A DNA stretch of 64,000 nucleotides from Archivesica marissinica (GCA_014843695.1 CM026404.1:82440948-82504947), one strand, 5' to 3'; positions 33,292 through 44,639 are shown, counted from the stretch's first letter. The notes: a model not told the origin generated them from the sequence alone. Translations and numbers: made by a program.

Positions 33292-33877
33292 GTAAGTTGT
33301 TTTTAAACCCGGGAAAAGTGACCGGCTTTTAATTACAATGAGTTACACTGATATTAAATTTGATAACGCAGACAATTATTTATAATAAAGCTGTTAATAT
33401 AATATAGTCTCTTTCTGCCATCATTGACACATCTGTACAGCTCTGCAATGACAGTCCAATTGTTCCTTCTCGGCATCCCACTCAAATCTCACCATGTATG
33501 CTATGACATACATTTTGTCCACTTTCTACAGTGCACAACCTAGGGTACTGACAAATGAAACCCGGCCACTAGGTTCATTCTCATCGTATTCACCAATGAT
33601 GAAGCATGTTCAATCGTTCGCGTTAGGGTCCATGGTGTCCGGTCGCTGTGATCCCTAGTGGTTTCTGAAATAGTTTGGGGAGGGCAGCTTACCAATTTTA
33701 GAACTTGTTGCCCAACCCATTTTGCTTTTTCTTTGCTTTGTCATGATTATGTATGTAATGTAAATGTCAAATAGCAAATCAAATATGATTTAAGAAAGTA
33801 GTTTGGTGAAATGAGTATTGGTCTAGCAATAGATTGCACTCTAGTTCCAATTTAATAAGTCATATTATAGTTATGGC

Positions 33878-34110
33878 TTTCCGATTAGCGCAGTGGTTAG
33901 CACGCTCGCTTCTCACCACTGCAACCCGGGTTTGATCCTCGGACCAGGAAGTATGTGAGATGGTACGATGGTCGCCAGATCAGACAAGTGGGTTTTCTCC
34001 GGTTTCCTCCCACACGAATGATCACATTTGCATGCGCCAACGAGAGTAATTAATATAAGTTGTTAAAAATTAAAACTTGCTTCAATATTGTTGTAAAATA
34101 AATAAATCAT
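33878..34110 (+). mobile_element. SINE family 3, full length
   Basis: The tRNA-like head is GATTAGCGCAGTGGTTAGCA with GGGTTTGATCCTC as the B-box region. The body has GGAAGTATGTGAGATGGTAC and TTTTCTCCGGTTTCCTCCCA, and the tail TTGTAAAATAAATAAATCA. Fragments are at 45110-45272, 52726-52770 and 57115-57535. Confidence 0.85.
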
Positions 34111-34241
34111 ATGGCTGTTGCTGGGACAGTCTTTTTGTCCATCTGACATGCCAATTCATTTTGCTATCAGGAACTGTTTGCAGCAATATACAAGTGTCTC
34201 AATATGTTTTCCTATTTTAAACCCCATTTGACCTCTTCCAG

Positions 34242-34347
34242 ACATGCAGAGCTTAGAAAAGAGGCTGAAAGAGGCTGTGATAAATGGCCAGCCCAGAACC
34301 CACAGACCATGGAAGAAAATACTCATCGTAATAGAGGGTGTTTATAG
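34242..34347 (+). CDS. SPTLC2: SPTLC2 exon D
   Basis: Acceptor CCTCTTCCAG (34232-34241), donor TATAG|GTAAAC (34348). 106 bp complete an Asn codon and encode [20 protein letters not shown], then [14 protein letters not shown], leaving two bases that join T of exon E to make the Ser of the conserved EGVYSMEGS block. Its last 60 bases with the donor are tandemly duplicated downstream. Using a later donor would read TAT AGG TAA and stop, so only the first donor gives a full-length product. Confidence 0.95.
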
Positions 34348-34765
34348 GTAAACTTATACATTGTTATATATGGCCAGCCCAGAACACACAGACCATGGAA
34401 GAAAATACTCATTGTAATAGAGGGTGTTTATAGGTAAACTTATACATTGTAATACATGGCCAGCCCAGAACACACAGACCATGGAAGAAAATACTCATTG
34501 TAATAGAGGGTGTTTATAGGTAAACTTATACATTGTTATATATGGCCAGCCCAGAACACACAGACCATGGAAGAAAATACTCATTGTAATAGAGGGTGTT
34601 TATAGGTAAACTTATACATTGTTATACATACAGACCATGGAAGAAAATACTCATTGTAATAGAGGGTGTTTATAGGTAAACTTATACATTGTTATATATG
34701 GCCAGCCCAGAACACACAGACCATGGAAGAAAATACTGCTCGTAATGGAGGGTGTTTATAGGTAT
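34284..34765 (+). repeat. 86-bp tandem duplication of the exon D end and its 5' splice site, 6 copies
   Basis: The unit starts GGCCAGCCCAGAACACACAG and ends GTGTTTATAGGTAAACTTAT plus ACATTGTTATATAT. Donors GTAAAC recur at 34348 (the real one), 34434, 34520, 34606 and 34676. The copy ending at 34676 lacks 16 bp, and the sixth (34762) is changed to GTATC by the transposon insertion at 34766. Duplicate copies retain the exon protein sequence almost unchanged. Confidence 0.95.
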
Positions 34766-35796
34766 CAGGGCTCGACAAATTCTTTTCAAACTGACTTGCC
34801 CGGGACAAGTGACACTGGCAAACTGACTTGCCCGGGACAAGTGACACTGGCAAAGTGACTTGCCCCAATGTGAATTTGACTTGCCCCAATTATTATGCTA
34901 AATGTCGAATGATGGCTTACACTAGTTAAGTCTATGAATAACATCATCATAGTATATAATGAAAAGTCCTTTCGCGTTTTGAATCATATTTAATATCCTT
35001 TTTACCCTCAGTGAGTCACTTTCTTGGAAGTAGGCACACATTTTAAATCTAGTTTCCGTTTTTTACTATTACTTTCACTTTCATTTTCATTGGAGTTGAA
35101 GAATTTTAGCAAACTTATTGTAATTGAACGTGCATTTGAATGATAACAGGGGATTTGGGGCTTAATTATAAAACAATTTGTATACATTTGTAATCTGATA
35201 ATTACCTGAGTTCTAACTGTTTAATTTTGTCAATTATAACTTACACATTTACAATGCATCAATGAAATCGGCCTGTCTTCCGAGATTAATCAACACCATA
35301 GGTGTAGAAAACATGTACTTACTGTGTATGTACTCGTGGATAATGTCCTTGCTACGACTAATGTGTAATTAACAAGTATATAAGCAAGGCATTGACAGAT
35401 TCTTTGATATTTCGCCGGCGACTGCAAATTGTAGAAATTAAGAAAGCGCCCGGATGTTAAAAGCGCCGTAGTCTATTTAATAGGACTAATTTGATAAGTG
35501 CAAATAAAACAATTGAAGCGTAACGAGAGCCTCGATTGGTTAAATGTTTGGGGCGACACCTGTCATTCACAGCATGTAGTCTGCAGGGTTTACAATCGAT
35601 AATAGGGACCAATCATGACAAGAAACAGTTTATTAGTTGTTTATTCTGTTAATTGATATGTTTATTCGACACCTGTCCGATAATCACATCCATAGCATTT
35701 TGACTTGCCCGGGACTAAACTCTGGTTGACGGCCACTTGCCCGAACATTGTTTTGACTTGCCCCGGGCATCGGGCAATAGGATTTGTCGAGCCCTG
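34766..35796. mobile_element. CAGGG-end non-autonomous DNA transposon, 1.03 kb
   Basis: Terminal inverted repeats CAGGGCTCGACAAATTC and, on the right strand, CAGGGCTCGACAAATCC. A 5-bp duplication GGTAT flanks it (34761-34765 and 35797-35801). Subterminal repeats ACTTGCCCGGGACAAGTGAC recur at both ends, a hAT-like trait. The interior is AT-rich and non-coding. It is inserted exactly at the splice-donor position of the sixth exon D duplicate. Confidence 0.85.
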
Positions 35797-35801
35797 GGTA
35801 T

Positions 35802-36540
35802 ATTGCAGTATTCCAGCTAAGCCTGGATAGAAAGGCACAGCGCTCTGCCCTGCGGTATGGTGAATTTACCTTACCAATGCGCCCCCAAAATGTTGTAATA
35901 ATTTCGAGCCATTTACGCAGAAAACAGCCCTGCTGCCTTGTTCAGTTCCTTGCTAAAGCACTGAACTTTTAGTATACCTTGTTATATATACAAGGCAAAT
36001 GCAGAACTCTTCTTCTAGTTTTCATTGTCTCAATGCAGATCAGGTAAGTGAACTGGCTTGTCCTGCTAATACAACATGTATATACACAAGATATCTGAAT
36101 TTAACGGACTGTAACCGAATAGCACAAGCGAAACACAGGATTGTTTTAGTCCTTACACAAAATAGACTGAATGGATCATCTCTGTATTGGCAACTGATTC
36201 ACATGTTGTTGAATTATTATAAAACATCCGACATCTACTCGGACAAACAAACTGATGCTGAGGTATCGTTGGTTTTGCATTGTGTCAACTAGAACCACTA
36301 TGAATGCGTTTCTGTACTTGCATCGTGAACCACTCTGTCTCAATGCATGCACGCCAATGTTATCAAAACAAAACACGTTAACAGTTCCATTCAGCAACAT
36401 GGCTGTGTATATTGGTAAAATCCTGTTATAAACTTTCTACATGTGTACAAAATTCCACCCTAAAGCTAATTTGTGACATGTTGGTTTAAATAGTATTTTA
36501 TTATGTAGTAACATTCATATACAATGTTTAATGTACATAA
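35802..36540. other. Intronic sequence without recognisable feature
   Basis: It contains a 97-codon frame (35999-36292) without recognisable domain or signal. No array. Confidence 0.4.
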
Positions 36541-36547
36541 ACAGATG

Positions 36548-36894
36548 TTGGATGCGAAAACACAAATATGGCATGCGTAATGCCTTGGGTGGATGGGAAA
36601 ACACAAATATGGCATGCGTAATGCCTTGGGTGGATGGGAAAACACAAATATGGCATGCGTAATGCCTTGGGTGGATGGGAAACCACAAATATGGCATGCG
36701 TAATGCCTTGGGTGGATGGGAAACCACAAATATGGCATGCGTAATGCCTTGGGTGGATGGGAAAACACAAATATGGCATGCGTAATGCCTTGGGTGGATG
36801 GGAAACCACAAATATGGCATGCGTAATGCCTTGGGTGGATGGGAAACCACAAATATGGCATGCGTAATGCCTTGGGTGGATGGGAAAACACAAA
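36548..36894. repeat. 40-bp satellite, ~9 copies
   Basis: The unit is AACACAAATATGGCATGCGT followed by AATGCCTTGGGTGGATGGGA; AACAC and AACCAC variants alternate in runs. Minus-strand open frames through it are repeat artefacts. Confidence 0.96.
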
Positions 36895-37025
36895 GGCATA
36901 AAAACAGTTGAAACCCTCGCAGCACAATGTCGTGCATATTTATTTATATAGGTATGGAGTGATATTCTCTATCAAAGTTACTATTTACTCAATTGTATTC
37001 TAATGAATCGTATATAACACATTTA

Positions 37026-37297
37026 CGTCCGCCTCCGTGGTCGAGTGGTTAGGGTCGCTGACTTGTATACTATTGTAACCTATCATCAATGTTGGTCACC
37101 GGTTCGAGCCTCGCTCAGGCCGTATCTCATTTATATGAAAATAGTTGGCAGTTTCTTACGGAGGTTGGTGCACCAAGTACTGGTTAACCGCTGGAGCATG
37201 CCCGGGAAAGGTGTTGTTAGGTAAACTGCCCGTCGGCGATATAGCCCAAAATGGTGCTGATGCAGGCGTAAAACCCGAAATATAACATGACATATAC
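37026..37297 (+). mobile_element. SINE family 1, full length
   Basis: Head GTCCGCCTCCGTGGTCGAGT, B box GGTTCGAGCC, standard body and ATAACATGACATAT tail. In the intron between exons D and E. Confidence 0.94.
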
Positions 37298-37379
37298 CAC
37301 ATTTGCAGTTGTCCTATTTAACATGCTGCAATAAAGCTATTATCACAGCAAGGGATCTCCATCATATATCACTTAGTCA

Positions 37380-37570
37380 TCACTGCTGTCGGTTCGAATC
37401 CCACCAGCGGTATTGAATTATTTCATGCAAGAAAGCTATCGAGCTAGCTTGCTGTGGTTGGTGGTTCTACCCGGGTGCCCACCCATACACGGAAGTACAT
37501 TTCGGGGGTCATGCCTCACCAATGAAAGCTGGAGCGTTGTGCTGTATGCATGGCTTAAATAAAACAACAA
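37380..37570 (+). mobile_element. SINE family 4, 5'-truncated
   Basis: It retains the B box (GGTTCGAATCCCACC), then GAAAGCTATCGAGCTAGCTT, GGTTCTACCCGGGTGCCCA, and the tail TTAAATAAAACAACAAAC. Same body as 42533-42805. Confidence 0.75.
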
Positions 37571-37649
37571 ACATTGTCGGGGAAACCAATTTACACACCA
37601 TGTTCCCAGACTGTAGCCGGTAAATCCAAGTTAACCTGTTGTTGCTGTC

Positions 37650-40600
37650 CAGTCAAACCTGTCTTAAGCAGCCATCCAAGGGAATCACAGAAAGTGGCTG
37701 CTTAGCACAGGTGGCTGCTAAATGTGGGCCAAATGTATAATAAAACAACATATTTTGAATCTGTAAACTTGCTGCTTAATACAGGTTGGCATTAATGGGG
37801 CTACTTAATGAGGTGACTACTAACACAGGTTTGACTGTATTAATACAGGTTGGCTACTTAATGGAGGTGACTACTAACACAGGTTTGACTGTATTAATAC
37901 AGGTTGGCTACTTAATGGAGGTGACTACTAACACAGGTTTGACTGTATTAATACAGGTTGGCTACTTAATGGAGGTGATGACTAACACAGGTTTCACTGT
38001 ATTAATACAGGTTGGCTACTTAATGGAGGTGACTACTAACACAGGTTTGACTGTATTAATACAGGTTGGCTGCTTAATGGAGGTGACTACTAACACAGGT
38101 TTGACTGTATGTATAATACAGGTTGGCTGCTTAATGGAGGTGACTACTAACACAGGTTTGACTATTAATACAGGTTGGCTACTTAATGGAGGTGACCACT
38201 AGCACAGGTTGGCTACTTAATGGAGGTGACCACTAACACAGGTTTGACTGTATGTATAACACAGGTTTCACTGTATAATAGAGGTGACTACTAACACAGG
38301 TTTCACTGTATAATAGAGGTGACTACTAACACAGGTTTCACTGTATAATAGAGGTGACTACTAATAGAGGTGACTACTGACACAGGTTTCACTGTATAAT
38401 AGAGGTGACTACTGACACAGGTTTCACTGCATTAATACAGGTTGGCTGCTTAATGGAGGTGACTACTATCACAGGTTTCACTGTATTAATACAGGTTGGC
38501 CACTTAATGGAGGTGACTACAAACACAGGTTTCACTGTATTAATACAGGTTGGCCACTTAATGGAGGTGACTACTAACACAGGTTTCACTGTATTAATAC
38601 AGGTTGGCCACTTAATGGAGGTGACTACTAACACAGGTTTGACTGTACTTATTGGAGGTTGGCTACTTAATGGAGGTGACTACTAACACAGGTTTACATG
38701 TACTTAATGGAGGTGACTACTAACACAGGTTTGATATGTACTTAATGGAGGTGACTACTAACACAGGTTTGATATGTACTTAATGAAGGTGACTACTAAC
38801 ACAGGTTTGATATGTACTTAATGGAGGTGACCACTAACACAGGTTTGATATGTACTTAATGGAGGTGACTACTAACACAGGTTTGATATGTACTTAATGG
38901 AGGTGACTACTAACACAGGTTTGACTATTAATACAGGTTGGCTACTTAATGGAGGTGACCACTAGCACAGGTTGGCTACTTAATGGAGGTGACCACTAAC
39001 ACAGGTTTGACTGTATTAATACAGGTTGGCTGCTTAATGGAGGTGACCACTAGCACAGGTTTGACTGTATTAATACACGTTGGCTACTTAATGGAGGTGA
39101 CCACTAACACAGATTTGACTGTATTAATACAGGTTGGCTGCTTAATGGAGGTGACTACTAACACAGGTTTGACTGTATTAATACAGGTTGGCTGCTTAAT
39201 GGAGGTGACCACTAGCACAGGTTTGACTGTATTAATACAGGTTGGCTGCTTAATGGAGGTGACTACTAACACAGGTTTGACTGTATTAATACAGGTTGGC
39301 CACTTAATGGAGGTGACCACTAACACAGGATTGACTGTATTAATACTGGTTGGCCACTTAATGGAGGTGACCACTAACACAGGATTGACTGTATGTATAA
39401 TACAGGTTTGCTGCTTAATGGAGGTGACTACTAACACAGGTTTGACTGTATGTATAACACAGGTTTCACTGTATAATAGAGGTGACTACTAACACAGGTT
39501 TCACTGTATAATAGAGGTGACTACTAACACAGGATTGACTGTATGTATAACACAGGTTTCACTGTATAATAGAGGTGACTACTAACACAGGTTTCACTGT
39601 ATAATAGAGGTGACTACTAACACAGGTTTCACTGTATAATAGAGGTGACTACTAATAGAGGTGACTACTGACACAGGTTTCACTGTATAATAGAGGTGAC
39701 TACTGACACAGGTTTCACTGCATTAATACAGGTTGGCTGCTTAATGGAGGTGACTACTATCACAGGTTTCACTGTATTAATACAGGTTGGCCACTTAATG
39801 GAGGTGACTACAAACACAGGTTTCACTGTATTAATACAGGTTGGCCACTTAATGGAGGTGACTACTAACACAGGTTTCACTGTATTAATACAGGTTGGCC
39901 ACTTAATGGAGGTGACTACTAACACAGGTTTGACTGTACTTATTGGAGGTTGGCTACTTAATGGAGGTGACTACTAACACAGGTTTACATGTACTTAATG
40001 GAGGTGACTACTAACACAGGTTTGATATGTACATGGAGGTGACTACTAACACAGGTTTGATATGTACTTAATGAAGGTGACTACTAACACAGGTTTGATA
40101 TGTACTTAATGGAGGTGACCACTAACACAGGTTTGATATGTACTTAATGGAGGTGACTACTAACACAGGTTTGATATGTACTTAATGGAGGTGACTACTA
40201 ACACAGGTTTGATATGTACTTAATGGAGGTGACTACTAACACAGGTTTGATATGTACTTAATGGAGGTGACTACTAACACAGGTTTGATATGTACTTAAT
40301 GGAGGTGACTACTAACACAGGTTTGATATGTACTTAATGGAGGTGACTACTAACACAGGTTTGACATGTACTTAATGGAGGTGACTACTGACACAGGTTT
40401 GACTGTACTTAATGGAGGTGACCACTAACACAGGTTTGACTGTACTTAATGGAGGTGACTACTAACACAGGTTTCACTGTACTTAATGGAGGTGACGACT
40501 AACACAGGTTTCACTGTACTTAATGGAGGTGACGACTAACACAGGTTTCACTGTACTTAATGGAGGTGACTACTAACACAGGTTTGACTGTACTTAATGG

Positions 40601-40802
40601 AGGTGACTACTAACACAGGTTTGACTGTATAATGGAGGTGACCACTAACACAGGTTTCACTGTATAATAGAGGTGACTACTAACACAGGTTTCACTGTAT
40701 AATAGAGGTGACTACTAACACAGGTTTGACACTATAATGGAGGTGACCACTAACACAGGTTTCACTGTATAATGGAGGTGACCACTAACACAGGTTTCAC
40801 TG
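37650..40802. mobile_element. Small transposon swollen by internal tandem amplification of its end
   Basis: The left terminus CAGTCAAACCTG (37650) and the right terminus CAGGTTTCACTG (40802) are inverted repeats with one mismatch. Between them the terminal segment itself (ACAGGTTTGACTGTATTAAT, ACAGGTTGGCTACTTAATGG, AGGTGACTACTAAC) is repeated in 54-bp and shorter 32-37-bp forms from about 37780. A solo copy of the end lies at 27512. No coding capacity. Confidence 0.7.
37780..40802. repeat. 54-bp and ~35-bp related satellite with a 1291-bp higher-order duplication
   Basis: The long unit is TTAATACAGGTTGGCTACTT / AATGGAGGTGACTACTAACA / CAGGTTTGACTGTA; short units lack the TACAGGTTGGCTAC part. 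The block at about 38262-38738 recurs apparently identically at 39553-40029, offset 1291 bp. The array stops 14 nt before exon E, so the exon's acceptor has only TATTATGTTTTCAG between it and the satellite. Confidence 0.95.
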
Positions 40803-40816
40803 TATTATGTTTTCAG

Positions 40817-41036
40817 TATGGAGGGATCTATCGTCTGCCTGCCAGATGTTGTACGGCTCAAAAAGAAATACAAAGCCTACTTGTATCTCGATGAAGCGCA
40901 CAGCATTGGGGCAATGGGGTCACGTGCCAGGGGGGTTGTAGATTATTTTAATCTGGACCCTAGGGATATAGATATCATGATGGGCACATTTACTAAGAGC
41001 TTTGGGTCTGCAGGTGGATATATAGGCGGAACAAAG
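40817..41036 (+). CDS. SPTLC2: SPTLC2 exon E: PLP-binding core with catalytic lysine
   Basis: Acceptor TGTTTTCAG (40808-40816), donor AAG|GTATAT (41037). 220 bp: one base completing Ser, then 73 codons. It encodes [20 protein letters not shown], then [14 protein letters not shown], then [29 protein letters not shown] supplies the aspartate contacting the pyridine nitrogen and the adjacent histidine. The lysine of TFTKSFG (codon 40995-40997) forms the Schiff base with PLP, so the catalytic subunit signature is intact. The exon is flanked by satellite on the 5' side only 14 nt away. Confidence 0.98.
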
Positions 41037-41056
41037 GTATATACTCGTTATATGAC

Positions 41057-41330
41057 CGTTAACCATGTGCATGCTGGGTAAAATAACGGCTACAAATAGT
41101 TCAAATAATTATTAGGTATGGAGATTAATCTCAATAAGCTTTGCGCTTTCGATTAAATCCATTTTCATTCTGTATACAATAGGTATGTACTGTACATTAT
41201 GAATGAATAAATATGTTTAAACCAAGTAATTACAGCAGATGACAAATCACTTGTTCTTATTTGTAGCTGAAAATTCTGAAAATCTGTCATGGAATTTCAT
41301 TAGAATTGTGTCATTTCTAATGATATTGCG
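41057..41330 (+). repeat. Dispersed repeat, longer copy
   Basis: Starts TTAACCATGTGCATGCTGGG and AAAATAACGGCTAC, and includes GCAGATGACAAATCACTTG and TGTCATGGAATTTCATTAGA, collinear with 12930-13085 but with an extra middle segment. Confidence 0.6.
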
Positions 41331-41489
41331 TGACATATTTCTACCATAAAACCATCAATTTATAATGAACTGTTTTCAATATTTGTGTGTGTAGACACAA
41401 CGTTTAAAACGTTTCATTTTTAGAAATGGTGTTCCAATATATAAAGCACACATGGACATAGCATTTGTAGCGCGTTTGATTCAGTTGTT

Positions 41490-41760
41490 CAGGGATCATT
41501 CTAGAGGGCGATGTGGGCGAAATAGTCGCCATAGGGACCCTGGCTTCGCCCTCTGGGGACCCCACTTCTCCCTAAAAAAAAAATATATATAAGATACACT
41601 GGCCCATTATAAAGCACTCCTTCTATTCAAATGTTGTATTTAATGGTTGTACTGTGCATTTTAACCCTATTTTGGAGAAGTATATTAAAGTACACCATTT
41701 AAGGAAGCGATCACGCGCTTTCTCACTTCTCCCAAAAAGTCTGACCTAGAATGAACCCTG
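41490..41760 (+). mobile_element. CAGGG-end non-autonomous DNA element, clean copy
   Basis: Ends CAGGGATCATTCTAGAGGGC and CCTAGAATGAACCCTG; 6-bp duplication GTTGTT (41484-41489 and 41761-41766). It carries the empty TTAA site (41699-41702) that is filled in the copy at 5838-6306. Confidence 0.88.
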
Positions 41761-41769
41761 GTTGTTAAA

Positions 41770-41965
41770 GGCCCAGAGTTTGCGCCCAGATGTAGATTTT
41801 TATGATTGTGGCCTTAGGCAAGGCATTTAAATTCCACATGCCTCTTTACTCTCCCTCGTGGCGATGGATTCCATCAGGAACGAGGTCTCGAGAGTGATTA
41901 ATATAAGTTGTAGGAACTTGTTTTGCAATCGAGCTAAAATAAATTTGTATAAACTAACCATTCAA
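41770..41965 (+). mobile_element. SINE family 2, 5'-truncated
   Basis: The body from GGCCTTAGGCAAGGCATTTA through GATGGATTCCATCAGGAACG to the tail AAATTTGTATAAACTAACCA. The head is missing or unrecognisable. Confidence 0.8.
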
Positions 41966-42389
41966 TAGCCATAGCAAAATGTACTCGAGATCTGCGAAAC
42001 TGTGCTACATGTATATATTATACCTCATTTGGATGTTTTCTTCTTTACTGTATGTGACATGCTCCGGGCATTTATTTTCAATAGTGCACGGAGGATCCGG
42101 GCACTATTGAGCTTGCGGGCCGCCAAATTACGACACACCGCAAAATTATCTCCTTTACGCGGATAAACAACAAAAATATCGTCTGAACAAAAGAGAGATG
42201 GGAGAGACAGACAGAATGCGAGTGAGAGAAATTTAAATAAAATTTGCTTGTCTAATATTAGGTATAATATAACAGATAGAACATGATGTTTCGGGCGCCA
42301 TGCAAATATATGGACTGGTCAGTCAGACTGCCCTCCATATTTTTGCATAGCGCCCTCAACACCATGTTCTATCTATTAAATGGTGTGCC

Positions 42390-42510
42390 AGTGAAAAAGT
42401 CAAATTTGTTGAAATTAAGAAGCTATCCAGTTATCATATGGGAAGTCGGTGGTTGTACCTGGGTGCCCATAATGTGGTTGTTGTCAGTGAACAGTAAATC
42501 TCCAAAATTA
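42390..42510 (+). mobile_element. SINE family 4, fragment
   Basis: AAGCTATCCAGTTATCATAT, GGTGGTTGTACCTGGGTGCC match the mid-body of family 4. It directly precedes the full copy at 42533. Confidence 0.5.
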
Positions 42511-42532
42511 ACATAATAGCTGATGTGACATA

Positions 42533-42805
42533 TAAGATGGCCGAGTGGTTACGGTTGTTGATTTCAAATCACTTGCCCCACACCGCTGTAGGTTCGAATT
42601 CCAATAGGGGTCTCCTAATCTTTCATGTGAGGATACTATCTAGTTGGTTTGTGATAGGTTGCTGGTTCTACCCGGGTGCCCGTCTGTGCCTGCAATACTG
42701 CGCGGAGGGACACCCGGGTCTTCCTACACCAATAATAGCTGGAGAGTCGCCGTACGACCTAAGCTGTTGGTGCGACTTTAAACCCCATAAACATATAGGT
42801 GCTAA
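42533..42805 (+). mobile_element. SINE family 4, full length
   Basis: The tRNA-Leu/Ser-like head is AAGATGGCCGAGTGGTTACG (A box) and GGTTCGAATTCC (B box). The body has GGTTCTACCCGGGTGCCCG and AATAATAGCTGGAGAGTCGC, and the tail CGACTTTAAACCCCATAAAC. It ends about 20 bp before the exon F acceptor. Confidence 0.85.
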
Positions 42806-42825
42806 TTCACTCGTTTTTCCTACAG

Positions 42826-42952
42826 AAATTGATAAATCATCTGAAATTGTCGTCTCATTGTGCGATATACGCTACATCCATGCCACCTCCAGTAGCTCAA
42901 CAGGTCATCTCTGCTATGAAGATCATTATGGGACGGGATGGTACAAATGATG
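42826..42952 (+). CDS. SPTLC2: SPTLC2 exon F
   Basis: Acceptor TTTTTCCTACAG (42814-42825), donor G|GTAAGC (42953). 127 bp encode KLINHLKLSSHCAIYATSMP, then PPVAQQVISAMKIIMGRDGT, then ND, with one base of Gly. It matches the S.S..YATS.SPP..EQ segment after the PLP lysine in SPT subunit 2. Phase 0 from exon E and phase 1 to exon G. Confidence 0.95.
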
Positions 42953-43158
42953 GTAAGCCTGTTTTTTCGGGGTTAATGGAAACTGGTTACCTACAAGAAC
43001 GGATCTAAGAATTGGCATTAAGGCGAGCCTAGGGGTATTCTCCTCCCCCAAATTGTTGGGGGAAGCATTGCGTTTTATGCCTTCTTGTGCATTTTCAGGG
43101 TGTATGTTTGTGGAAGTTATGCTACTATAAATCCAAATAGGAACATGAAACAAATCCA

Positions 43159-43538
43159 CGAAAAGAATTATATGCAAACAAATCTACCACAATAGATAGA
43201 TCTCAGATCAAGAATTATACGCAAACAAATCTACCACAATAGATATATCTCAGATCAAGAATTATATGCAAACAAATCTACCACAATAGATAGATCTCAG
43301 ATCAAGAATTATGCGCAAACAAATCTACCACAATAGATAGATCTCAGATCAAGAATTATATGCAAACAAATCTACCACAATAGATAGATCTCAGATCAAG
43401 AATTATACGCAAACAAATCTACCACAATAGATAGATCTCAGATCAAGAATTATACGCAAACAAATCTACCACAATAGATAGATCTCAGATCAAGAATTAT
43501 ACGCAAACAAATCTACCACAATAGATAGATCTCAGATC
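43159..43538. repeat. 47-bp satellite, 8 copies
   Basis: The unit is AGAATTATACGCAAACAAAT, then CTACCACAATAGATAGATCT, CAGATCA. Near-identical copies in the intron between exons F and G. Confidence 0.96.
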
Positions 43539-43567
43539 ACATCATGAAATTATTGCTTCTCACACGT

Positions 43568-44535
43568 TTGACCCACAAAATGACGACATGTCACGTGATA
43601 TTTGGTCCTAAGATTGCAATCACGTATTGCATAGGTTTCAGCTGGCTGCATGAGCTTGACCCACAAAATGGCGACATGTCACGTGATATTTGGTCCTAAG
43701 ATTGCAATCACGTATTGCATAGGTTTCAGCTGGCTGCACTAGCTTGACCCACAAAATGGCGACATGTCACGTGATAATTGGTCCTGTAATTGCAATCACG
43801 TATTGCATAGGTTTCAGCTGGCTGCACTAGCTTGACCCACAAAATGGCGACATGTCACGTGATATTTGGTCCTATGATTGCAATCACGTATTGCATAGGT
43901 TTCAGCTGGCTGCACGAGCTTGACCCACAAAATGGCGACATGTCACGTGATAATTGGTCCTGTAATTGCAATCACGTATTGCATAGGTTTCAGCTGGCTG
44001 CACTAGCTTGACCCACAAAATGGCGACATGTCACTTGATATTTGGTCCTAAGATTGCAATCACGTATTGCATAGGTTTCAGCTGGCTGCACGAGCTTGAC
44101 CCACAAAATGGCGACATGTCACGTGATAATTGGTCCTGTAATTGCAATCACGTATTGCATAGGTTTCAGCTGGCTGCACGAGCTTGACCCACAAAATGGC
44201 GACATGTCACGTGATAATTGGTCCTGTAATTGCAATCACGTATTGCATAGGTTTCAGCTGGCTGCACTAGCTTGACCCACAAAATGGCGACATGTCACGT
44301 GATAATTGGTCCTGTAATTGCAATCACGTATTGCATAGGTTTCAGCTGGCTGCACTAGCTTGACCCACAAAATGGCGACATGTCACGTGATATTTGGTCC
44401 TGTAATTGCAATCATGTATTGCATAGATTTGAGGTGGCTGCACGAGCTTGACCCACAAAATGGCGACATGTCACGTGATATTTGGTCCTAAGATTGCAAT
44501 CATGTATTGCATAGATTTGAGGTGGCTGCACGAGC
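43568..44535. repeat. 88-bp satellite, 11 copies, each with a TCACGTGA palindrome
   Basis: The unit is TTGACCCACAAAATGGCGAC, ATGTCACGTGATATTTGGTC, CTAAGATTGCAATCACGTAT, TGCATAGGTTTCAGCTGGCT, GCACGAGC. Eleven copies of 88 bp fill 968 bp. Ten keep TCACGTGA intact (the copy near 44030 has TCACTTGA), an E-box of the type bound by bHLH-zip factors. Confidence 0.96.
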
Positions 44536-44639
44536 ATCTGGGTTATTGACCTGTGTGAAGCCATTTCGGTCGGTACACAAATGATAACAATACACACATT
44601 TAGCGGTTTATCCTGTTTTCAGCTGTTTCTTTTAGCGTT

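Noticed and set aside
34692..34889. 65-codon minus-strand frame
   Set aside because: Runs across the duplicated exon end and the subterminal repeats of the CAGGG transposon, antisense to both.
35999..36292. 97-codon frame as a small gene
   Set aside because: Within an SPTLC2 intron, no recognisable domain, signal peptide or splice context.
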